From Chromera velia (Eukaryota; Sar; Chromeraceae), in NCBI GenBank assembly GCA_018398765.1, contig JAHBMJ010004928.1:28748-48747 (forward strand): a DNA stretch of 20,000 nucleotides. Direction: 5' to 3'. The notes under the pieces were generated by a model. The model saw only the letters and a program-made list of their open reading frames with translations, searched no databases and was not told the DNA's origin. Both the position numbers and the translations under genes were made by a program. Shown here one piece after another: positions 1 through 11,126 of this stretch. The number at the start of each line of letters is the position of its first letter. Position 1 is the first letter of the stretch.

Positions 1-42
1 TGTGTGTGTGTGTCTGTTCCTGTGTCTGTGTCTGTGTCTGTG

Positions 43-110
<68 letters not shown>

Positions 111-126
111 CGTGCGTGCTTGCGCG

Positions 127-168
<42 letters not shown>

Positions 169-181
169 TATCCAGCCTGAC
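1..181 (-). repeat. Intron of gene A with CT and GT microsatellites
   Basis: Start of the intron after gene A exon 19. It holds (CT)n at about 49-77, (GT)n at 78-106 and (GT)n at 132-166 on the plus strand. Open frames here are Cys/Val or Leu/Ser runs from the repeat and are not genes. Confidence 0.9.
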
Positions 182-518
182 CGTTGTCAACTCAGTCTTC
201 TTGCAGAGCTCAAAGGTAGGACGAGATGCGCCTTTTTTGTCCTTTGCAGACGCTTCGATTTCGAGATGATCTTCGAGAAGAGGACGAAGCAGAAGTGCAC
301 ATTTTGTTGGTTCTACAATTTCCCAGGGTTCAAGGCCCTGCAGTCCCTCTGTCTCATCCTCAGTCTCTCCGTACCCTTCCCCCTCTTCCAGTTCTGATTG
401 GAGACTTCTGTGTTTCTTTGCCTCCAGACGTGCGTGGGACGATGCGCGGACCCGTGCAGCACTAGCGGACCTCTGTGCAGACCGGCAATAGTGAAGAGCG
501 CTCCGTAAGCTGCAGAAA
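182..518 (-). CDS. Gene A exon 19: acidic coding exon without a start codon
   Basis: Acceptor cttcttcactgtgtgcag|T (alternative ttctgcag, start 509, same phase). It reads RSALHYCRSAQRSASAARVR, then LQSELEEGEGYGETEDETEG, LEPWEIVEPTKCALLLRPLL and EDHLEIEASAKDKKGASRP. RSALHYC may be the first helix of another ankyrin unit. The frame has no ATG near its start and is recognised only as an internal exon. The donor ACG|GTCAGG at 181 leads into a simple-repeat intron; the gene continues outside the window. Confidence 0.75.
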
Positions 519-1332
519 CTGCACACAGTGAAGAAGGGGTTCCGACAAAAAATTCCATCCAGCACTGACAACTTATCTCGATACAAACAGAGCCGAAAGC
601 AGGTATACTGAGCACGAACTTCACATCTTAGACCGCTGATACGTCAATAAGTAAGCACTAGGCAGAAAGTTCGATCCGCAAGAAATAAAAGTACAAGGCA
701 ATGCAGATGCATAGGAAGTACGGAGAAATGGCAAAAAAGGGCGATTTTGCACAACTCAAAAATATTAGATGAAGACGAAGATTGCAGGCTTACGGTTTCT
801 CTGCAGATCCGTTTTTGTTGGCCATCACCCTGAATGCTTCTTCATCCAGAGCTTTGCTCATTTCAATGCATGCGTTCTGTCCGTCCTCGTCTCCTTTCTC
901 TACGAATACTTCCTCGCGGGACATGACCTCCAACCGAATCCATCCGCTTCTGTCAATTTCAGATTCACTCAGAGGCACAGGCTCTCCTTCCCCCTCCTCT
1001 GGAAGCACAACAGAAGAAAACTCAAGCTTTTCAGATGAGAGGGAAGATGAGATCATACCAGCGTGAAGTCTGGCCACCCCTCTCATCATTCCATCTGCCT
1101 CCCTCATAGCCTTCTCTGGAGTCTCTCCCCCCTCAAAGTCAGTCTGGAGACCCCGGAGGCCCTCAAGTCGGGGTGCTGCAGGTTCGCTCATTCCACGGCT
1201 GCCCAACAAGTGGATGCCGGCAATGAACTGGAACCAATTTCTGTCGCCTCCGTGATGCGCACTTCGAAGAAATGCTTGAAGCGCGGAGGGAGAAAGCCGA
1301 GCGCCAAATCCGATCAGCTGAGCCATTAGACT

Positions 1333-1371
<39 letters not shown>

Positions 1372-4300
1372 GTCACTCTTGCACACATGCACATAGGGTC
1401 ACTCACACACACGACACACAGGCGCGCACGCACGGCCGGACGACCGGATGCAAGATTAACGATGCCATAAAAATAGACATGCAGACAGTCTGAGAATGCA
1501 TGGAGAAGTTTCACGATACCCAGACAGAGCAGGATGTAAACTCAACATGCAGACAGAAGGAAACAAACGAGCTTGCAAGGCCCCCTCTTCCCTTAATTCT
1601 GACCATTCTGTCTCCTGGGTCCTTTGTCAAGTCCACGAACAGATCTGCAGAGCCCTCTTCGCCTTCGCTTCTCACAGAGCCTGCCCACCCAGACATGGAA
1701 GAGCTCTCTCGGGCAGCAGAGAACGCGTCGGCTCGGTAGGGATCCATCGGGCTGTGCTGCACGACCACAAAAGGAAAAAGTGAGAATTCTACGCTTATGT
1801 TGAGCAGAATACGAAGCGTCGATCTTTTCTGTCCATATCATTTTTTGCATGTCATCTTACCGCCTGTTCCTTCCTTCTAGCAGGTCTGGATGGAGCAGGG
1901 TAGACAGGCCTGTCACGCAGGTGGGGTTCCCTTCAGTTCTACAAATGGACTCAAATTGAGAAATCAAGAGATTCGAGAGACGAGGACGAGAGCCAACATA
2001 CGGCCGCCCGACTGACCGACCGACCTCATTGAGCAGCAATTGTTCCAGACAGTGGTCGTGGAGTCGCGCTGCTGCACTTAGGTCTTTCTTGCCTCGACTC
2101 AGGCCGTGCCATAACATCATCTGCATGGACGGCGCATGGCATTGTGAGTGACGAGCGTGCACGTGCAGCCTTGGCGGATTCAAAAAATGACATATACATT
2201 GTCTGTATGTAAATTGCTCATACGTCACTTGAAAGCCACTGCCTTGTACCTTCTCTCGCATCGATCGAAGAAGGCCTGGATCAGGGAGTACGGACCAAAA
2301 TTGTCATTTCCTTCCTTCACATCTTTGGAAAAATGAAAGATAATCTCTGCGCTACTTACGTCTTAGAGCCGTGTCAGGGGATGGGAGGGAGGGGACGAGA
2401 CCGATCTTTTTGTCTTGCACGTGTCAGTTCACATCGGGACGGCATGAGTCATCATGCCTCTTCTTGACTTACTCACTGCATGATGCACTGAATTTTCTAG
2501 CTTACGATTTCATGCAAGCAGCAGATGAATGAGTCAAAAGTGCAACCAGACAGCCGGACGGACCCGAAAGAGCGCCATGTGTTTTGATCCCATGGCAAGA
2601 GAAAGGCCGAAGGGAGTCCAGCCGCCCCCGTTGGCAACGTACACGCTGCTGGGGGGAGTGAAATCCCGCACTGCCCCAAAAACCTCTCTGGTGCCCTCCT
2701 GTGGCATGGATGGGTACAGACAGCAGGGAGGAAGGAAGGAATAAAGACAGAAACGAAAACATCCAAACGACGAGAGTAAGTATCACTCACTGCATGCGCG
2801 CGTGATAAATTGAAGTATCTCGTCAAGAAGGAAATATACGGGAAGAAAATTTCACACCTTGAGCCTGCTTGTCCTTCTCGATCTTTGGTTCCACTTTTCA
2901 TGTTCATTTTTCTTCACAGCACGCGCGCCCCCTGTGCGACAAGCAGAACCAGATAATGGACAAAGAGGGTCCAGCGGAAGATTTCGTGTCGTGGTAAACC
3001 GAGGGGCAGCTACAAGAAGCAGTCAGGAGCCATTAATGGGTTGACTGACTGACGCACATAGCGAGGTTGCTGGGCTTGGTAGGCCAAGAGGTGGAGAGGG
3101 GTGGATCCCCGCATATCGAGTCTCAGCCTGCAGGCAGTGAGTCAAGTTGGGTTGATTTGACGACAGGCTTTTGTAAAAGTATGCTCCTTTTTTTCCTTTT
3201 GTTGAGATCAGTCACAGGCTGAAAGCGAGCAACCGGCATCGACTGTACCGGGGAGGGATTTAAGTGGAGGGCGCCACGCTCATCTCATTTGTCCAGTCTT
3301 TCACTGAAATCTGATGACAGGGATGAGAAGGCGTCGCAGAGGTTCACGACGAAAGAACGGCAATGTGTTCTCTTCAGAGTCCGATCAGGTCAAATGACCG
3401 AAAGTGGAAGGTCGGCCGCTTTCGCGAATGCAGCCACTCATACATTCGGCAGCGACAGATTTAGCTCTCTGACTGCGAGTCAGCGAGTGAGTACGTGGGT
3501 GCGTGGGTGAGTATGCAAGGATGGAGGGAAGGATGGAGGGAAGGAATGAGGGTGGTAGGGATTGACTTCGCGAGCTTTGGCGGAAGCAGACGCGTGAGGA
3601 GTGAAGCAAGAACAGAACAGAAAAGAAAAGATTCTGTGAAAATCAACATCAAACCGGACGAAAGTCGATTGAATCTCCCTTCTCGGACCTCTTTCATTCT
3701 CTGGCTCACTCACTTGTTTTCCGCAGCGGATGCTGGAGGTGCCATTAGAGCCCCCCCGTGAGAGTCCTGGTCCTGCCGAGAAACTCCGAAGGGCTGTCGT
3801 AGAATGTACCTGAGAGGACGGGACGAGGCCAGATTTGCCGACGACCGTTGGAGAGCAACTCAGATCTCAAGTGAAAAGAAAGAGATAGATGAAGGAAGGG
3901 GAATCACACCCAAATACCAAACACACAAGAGCCTGACCTGACTTGACCTACCTGCAATCCTTGCAGCTGAATGTCATCTGCTGTCGTGAGACGAGCCTCC
4001 CGACTGCCCCAGGCAGGTCTTCAACGACGGCCCACGCCAGCAGACTGTTCCCGTCTCCATCTCGGTAGCTGCATTCATTCATTCATGACAAAGAGAGAAT
4101 AAAAAGTGGCCGCACTACTGACATCAGGCTGATACGTATTGATAGTAGTTCTGCTTACCATTCTGTCCAATACTGCGGTGCGACACCAATATTTTTAATA
4201 AATAAACAAACAGCAGATTCTCATTGAGATGCCACAAAATCATGAACAAAAGGGACAGGCAGGAAATTGACGATCGACGTGAAGGAGGAAAAGGGACTGG

Positions 4301-7300
4301 TGGAGACGATACAAAAGTAAGAAGTGCCGCCGGCTGTTCATCAAATTGGAGTCTGAATTCCCGCCGTCTCTCTTCAAACTCGACAAAGACTCGATCACTT
4401 GTTGGTTCTGCTGCCCCAGACCGACTGACTGACTGACTGACTGACTGACTGACTGACCGACTGACTGACAAACAGACTAAGTCGCTGACCTACCTGTCAG
4501 GATCGATATGCAAGTAGCGCACACAGGTCATCGCTCTTTCCAGAAAGTCTTGGAAGGGTCGCCCCAGACTTTTCGCAGCGGGACCCATGACTTTGAGTCT
4601 GTGCAGGTGGTCTTTATCGTTTTCTTCTCTGATGTACCGCTTTGTGGGAGCAGTGAGTGAGAAGGACCGGGAGGAAGAGAGAGCATAGAAACAAGGTCTG
4701 AGACCGTAGTCGTCCTCCTCCTTTGTGTTCTCGAGTGCAGAAATTCCACCGAAAGAGAGGATCATATCTGCCGCCAGTTTATACACATTGTGGTCCTCCT
4801 GCAACATGCAGTCCGTCCGATCAGATCATCAAATCCAGCCATGCACTCTTTCTTGAGTCACAGACAGACAAATCAATCGGAATGAAAAAGTCCCTCCCAC
4901 TGCAGAAGCAGGCGCTTCTCCTCAGAGTTCACGCGTTAAAAAAAAAAACATTCTCTCGCATCCCTATCTTTGTTCCTACCCTTTTTGTTCCTCACTGTAG
5001 CGTGTTTGCTTGCTAGCTCCTTCCTTCGGTTTCATTCGTCACTTGCAGATTTTGCTTGGTCAGTTGTTCCTTTTGTTGTTCCTCTGTTTTTTGAATTTGG
5101 TTTTGCTCTTTGTTCTTTGCTGATTCCTCTCAGCCACTCATTCCTCGCTTTCTTCCTTCCGCCCTTCCTACTCAGCCAGCTCTCTCTGCGATACACGATA
5201 CACAGGCCTGACTCACGTACTTCTGTGCGCACCGCCTGGATGACCGTCCTATCGACGTGATGGAGAATCGTCCGGCCGTCCACGTCTCGAAGCGTCGGGT
5301 CGGCTCCGTACTCGATCAGCCTCTTCGCCGCCTCCAGGTTGCCACTGGGTGACAAAGGAAGCGCAGCGAAAAAGGATGGGTCGCGAGTGTACGGAAAGGA
5401 GATGGCAGGAAAAGGTTACGCACATGCTGATGCTTGAACAAAATGACAACGGTGCTCTCGTAGCTTCTCTGACTGGCCTGAACAGGTAAATACACGGTCC
5501 CACAAAGAACAAAGCAAGCCAATGCGAAGGACTCCAATACGCTGATAGACAAGAATCTGTGTCTTTTGCAAAAGGTGAGCAAAGTCTGTAGGGCTGACTA
5601 CGGCGCTGTCTCGGGTATCAAGAACCAACGGCAGATCATTTAAGTCCCGTCCGTACCTGATAGCAGCAGCATGCAGAGGTGCCATCCCAGAGCAGCCCCC
5701 ATTTCCCGATACAAGCATCATCTCCGATTTGGAGCCCCTGGAAGTTCCCCTCCTTCTCAACATGCTCTGACGGTCTGGCCGCCACTGGGGCAGGTCAGCA
5801 CGTCCGACGCCCCGCATCTCCTCAAGGCCCGCCTCCATTTCTCTTCGCATGGTCCACTTGAGAATCTGCACGTGCACGCAGGCAGGCCCGTCAAGATCGA
5901 CACAGAAGGAGAGGACAATCAAACAAGAGGAGAGAAATTGGGGGAGGAACAACAAAACAGGAGTTCGATAGACACATTAGGCGTGTGTTGGGGAGAGAGA
6001 ATCAAAAAAGAGGAGGGGGTGTTTCAAAGAGCAAAGCGGTACTGAAGGTGGGGTGAGCCAGAAGTCAAAAAGCGTGAAAGAAACTGTTTCCAACCTCTTC
6101 GTCAATGAAAACATTCGAGGAACGGATGAAGATACAGCGATTTGTTTTTCGCACACCTCGTCACACATGTGGAAACGTCTCCGTATACTTGAAGACACAG
6201 GATTTGTTTTTTTATTTTTTGTGCGGACCTCATGTCTGTGGATCGTGTTCATGAAAGGCAGAGACGCCCTTCCGCCGTCTTCTTGATCCGATTTGCTTGC
6301 CTCCCTCATTGCGTCTGATGCCATTTTGAGGACTTCCGAGAGAATGCGGACGCTACCGAGCGCTGCATGGTGCCTGCACAAGGGGCACGCAGCGAGCAGC
6401 GAAAGACAAATGCCAGAGAGATTGTTTTGTTTCTCGTCCCTTCACAGCCTAGGCCCGTGACAGCCTAGGTCTAGCCCGCCGCTTCTCGACTTCTTAGTAC
6501 TTCTATTCCAAGGCAGCCGAAGAATTCACACACCTCTTCGTACGCGCAAAGGATAATCAATGTTTCAGAAAAATCGAACGAGCATCGAGGGAAGCCCTGC
6601 ATGAATCCGTCGGTCTCCACAGAATGCATGCAAGAGGAAGCACTTCGACAGAGAAGTGCAAAAACAACATTTAGGCGACCGATAAAAGTGACGGCAATTC
6701 TCGAAGTAACGATGCACACTCACAGAGCTCCGCATCCGTTGTGTGCGTTTGGCTCCCAGCTGAGCAGCTTCCTTTCTGCATTGGTGCACAGGAGGGCAGC
6801 TAGGAGATGAGTATCGGAGGTTGAAGGGAGCCTACATGATTAGCTGTCTATGTCTGCTGCATGGGAGAAGCACGGGATTCCTGGACGGACGGAAGGAAGG
6901 AACGAAAAGGAGGAAACGAACAGACGGGCATGGGAGGGGATGCAGAGAGAAGACAGAATACTTCTCAGGGGCTACTTGGTGAGTCTGTGAGACGGACAGT
7001 CGGAAGTGCCGAAGAAGAGACAGATGGATCTTTGTCAGTCACTTCCTTTCGACTCACTCTCGTGGAAAAGCTTTAAAGCCGTCAGCGCTCCAGAAACCCC
7101 AGTGCTCCACTCATGCTGCAAATTGATGACACAACTGAGTGTGTTCCACCCAAATTTATCTGGCAGCATCCGCAGCCATTCACTGACTGCATGGTCACCC
7201 CAGTCAATGTTTTGAACTTCTGTGTCACGAGGGTCACTTGGCATTTTCTCCTTCGCTTCTGTGATCCATTTTCTTCTGGAAGTCGCCTCGTTGGCTTCCC

Positions 7301-8872
7301 TCCACAGAGCCGATTCTTCGTAAGACATATCTCGGTGGGGTGGAACGAGGCCCTCCCCCCTTTCCTGTTTCCTTCCTGTTGGAAAATCTCGAAAAAATCC
7401 CGTCTCCTTCAGAAGTTGCAGACGGAGCCGGTACTCTTCCTGACTCGCTTCTTGCACCAGTCCCCGCCTGAGTGTATCCTCCCCCCACAACGCACGTCCA
7501 TACGCGGACTCAGAGCGGTGATCCCAAGAGGAAAAATCGTTGAATGGGTTTCCTCGGGGGGATTCCACGTTCTCCCCTTCAATCCATCTCCCCACTTCAG
7601 CTTCGGACGAGGGAGAGGCCTGTGCACGGAGCAAAACCAAAAATTGGGAAAACACACACAAATCAGCATAAGGAAGATCTGCTGGATTGACTCTCTCGGC
7701 AGTAGAGATTTTGACACACACACACACACACACACCGGCACGCACGCACACACACATACACATACACACACACACACACATACACACGAAAGCATGCATG
7801 CCCTGACGCAGGCACCGACACATACAGAATCGTACTGTGACACATGCACTTACACAACCGCCTGGGCCCATCCACACTCAAGAAAGATAAGGAAAAATAC
7901 CGGAATGTCAGGCTGCTGACCACCGCTGCCTTCCACTTCCTAAGGGGAAAGAGCGACATGCTGTAGATGCTGGTCGGACACACCGCCGCCTTGACCACTC
8001 CCAGTGAGGCAATGGGTCCGGGTTCCTTTGTCTCGTCGTCGTCCTTCGCGCCTTCCCACTCCATGAGAGACCTCAGCAGCGTCTCTGGCCCAAACTTCGC
8101 CACCAGCGCGACCCGTTCCATTTGTCCGAAGAGACTGCTGTTCCAGTCACTCCTCACCAGAGGGAAGAAGTGAGATGCCGCGTACGACTGTCGTGCAATC
8201 ATAAGCGGAAGAACATCCCCAAATCAGTAGTGTTCCAGAAGATTCTTTATCTTTCCGCTGGGAGTATTTGAAGAAAGGGATTGGGCTTCGACGGTCGACT
8301 CTCGCAGAATTCTGTGCATTTCGTAGAGTTCGTCTGGATGAGGGATACCTCGGATGGCAGCCCACGGGTCACACTTTTGTGTGGTGTACATGGCCAGTGC
8401 ATCGTTGGCACACCCAATGGAGGCAAGTGCCAAGGGCCACAACCCCCCCCAGAATGTGATTGCGGTGGGGCTATCCGGTTCGGCTGAATTCGGATTGGTG
8501 TATGCATCGTTGGATTGATCCTTTTGCGTCTGCTGTGTGTCGGCTTCCAACGCGCTGTTCGGTTGAAATGCCTTTCGAAATGCTTGTTGCTCTTTTGGAT
8601 GTGTGAGCACTGTCTGCTGGCCTGAGGGTAGTGGAGGAGGGGGCGGAGGGCGAATGCTCCAGTGCGAGCTCTGCCGAGCTAAGGGGGTCCCAAGCTTTGC
8701 TTCGTAGTCGCGCATCTCAGAGATGAATTCCCTCAGAAGCGTGGCGTTTCCATGTAGGACGACTATACTGACGGGGTCAAGGGGGAGGTCGTCGATCCAT
8801 TCGACCTCCACCATGGAGTTTTCTGCTGCTTCGGGGTCAGCTGCACGCACGCACACACACACACACACACAA

Positions 8873-8905
<33 letters not shown>

Positions 8906-11091
8906 GAGACGAACACGAAAAAAGAACAGGTATATCTGTCTGTCCGTATCGTTCCCTTAAGCGTGGGCTTCCTTCATTTTGTTCTTTTGTTACGCACACA
9001 CACACGCACACACACACACAAACAGACACGTATGTGTACACAAACAAACACAAGTGAATGCATATGCATACGTACATACACATATCCGTACATAAAGACA
9101 TACACGTACATACATACGAATACGAATGCATGTACAGCCATAGAGAGACTTCCATTCTCGGGGGCTCCGAAGGTCAACTGGGAGGAGACGGCAAAAACTC
9201 ACTTCTCTTTTTTTTTCACGAGGCTTCGGAAAGAAAACAATCGGAGGAAATCGGGGAGAAAGGAATCCGAGATCCTGGCACACAAAGGAAGAACAGAACT
9301 TTCGAATGCTTCCCTCCGATCGATCTGTGTGATATGTGGATCGACCTAGCTCTCGTGCTTTGCCTCTGTCCCTCCAGGACGACCCACCCTGCGCCTGCGC
9401 ATCCCTCCTCCAAGCCTGAGCGGTCCGGAGCCCTTCTGACTCGGCTTCTCCCCGATTCAGCCACTGCACATGAGCATGCACGCGTGCATGATTTCAAGAG
9501 AGCGTGCCAGTGGCCACACCGGCACAAACGATCGAACGAATGATGAGAGGTCACCGCAACCACCCAGAGAGCGACCGAGCGAGAAAGAGACAAGGAGAGA
9601 ATGTCGAACAGGCTGAGGAGGACGATCGGATCTAAATGGAAGGAGAAAGCAGACGTTTAAACGAAAGATCCAAGAGACGGCCAGACGTATTGACACATTC
9701 ACACGAAGACGACCCTCCCGGTAGGCAGGACAGACGACCCCACTTGCCTCTACAGTGACTGACCATCTGCCTCAAACAAAAAACAAGTTACGCACTCCGT
9801 GTAGTATGTCTTTTAATGCTGCCAGTAGCATGACAGACATACCTCAAACAGGCTCTTTACGAACTCGTCGTCTCTGGTTTCGACCATGCAGCTCCTCACT
9901 TTCCTTCCCTCAGCTGCCTCCTTGACGTTCCTGGCCTGATGGAAGAGAAGATGACATAGGGCAAGCATTCATTCATTCACGCTTCGAATTCAGAATCGCG
10001 AGTCCCAAATCAGAAACAGAGAGGAACACACAGACAGACTGCATCCTTCTTTCTTCTCCCCCCCTCTACAGACAGCAGACGGAAACACATGCAGGCCGAG
10101 AGGGAGAGAGAGAGAGAGAGAGAGGCACCTGTACCTAAATTGCACAAGAATGAATGAAGGGAATCCGAAGGACTGACAAGCACACAAACAAAGAAAATCA
10201 ATCAGACAGTTCATCGAGCAACTTTCCTTCCCTGCAAAAGCGCGGCAAAGTTGAAGAGATACGAATTAAGAGACAGTTGAGAAAACAAAATAGGGCTCCG
10301 TGAAAATTTTAAGAGGGCCTTGAATAGAATGTTCCGGTACAGAAGACGCCAATACAGTCGCACTTTGGGGGAACTGCACACAGAAACCCGCGCACCACCG
10401 TACTGACTTCACAAATTTGTCTGGCCACCTGGACATCACCCGTGAAAAGTGCTCTGCGAAACTCTAAATACAAACTCGATGCATCCGAGTGCAAAGAGTC
10501 TAACCATGGCACCAGGAGGGCTACACAGACTTTCTGCTTGAATCTGTGCGGACGCGTTCCGCTTGGACAAATAACTGGATTGCCCAAATCGTTCTCGGGA
10601 GTTTCTTTTCCTTTTTCTGCGCCATGTGTTCTTGTGCTGTCTTGTGCGTCGTTTTCCTGCTCACTGGGCTTTTGACCCTCCTCCGCATAGCAGGGGTCAC
10701 CCCCCACTGGCGACTCTTCACTGTCGGCAACGCCGTCAAGGCCTCCACTGCCCTCGTCAGGAGGCGTGCCAGAAAGGGCTGTTTCCGAAAAAGAAAAGGA
10801 GCTACTAGAAGGGGAAGTGGGTAGTCCCTCTTCGTCCTCCTCCTGTGGCTCTGTAAGAAAGGATGCAGAAACAGAGGTAGAACCAGAACCACTGTTGATG
10901 TCAGAAAAGCCCCCGAAGCTCCCAGCCTCGAGGGTTCCGACAGGAACAGGTACAGGACGTCCCACGCGACTCTGAGAGTTCCCCGTCCTTTTCCGCGTCT
11001 GCACAGCAACGCCCACTTCACTCAGAGCTGCAGGAAAGATAGGGAAGAAACCACATACAGCTATATACGTGGACACGTCAAACTAAAGCTT

Positions 11092-11126
<35 letters not shown>

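Noticed and set aside
5416-5656. Continuation of the exon 10 frame past 5657 (YGRDLNDLPLVLD...)
   Set aside because: The consensus donor AG|GTACGG and phase-matched exon 11 rebuild a canonical ankyrin repeat; the read-through does not.
6533-6599. A second in-frame TGA in gene A exon 8 if the acceptor at 6599 is used (LASLDARSIFLKH-TGA-LSFA)
   Set aside because: A better pyrimidine-rich acceptor at 6643 gives a stop-free ankyrin-like frame, so it does not support a recoded TGA.
7663-7849. Cys/Val-rich and Thr/His-rich frames over CA/TG repeats (also at 2-397, 8763-9155 and 17205-17396)
   Set aside because: They are translations of microsatellites.
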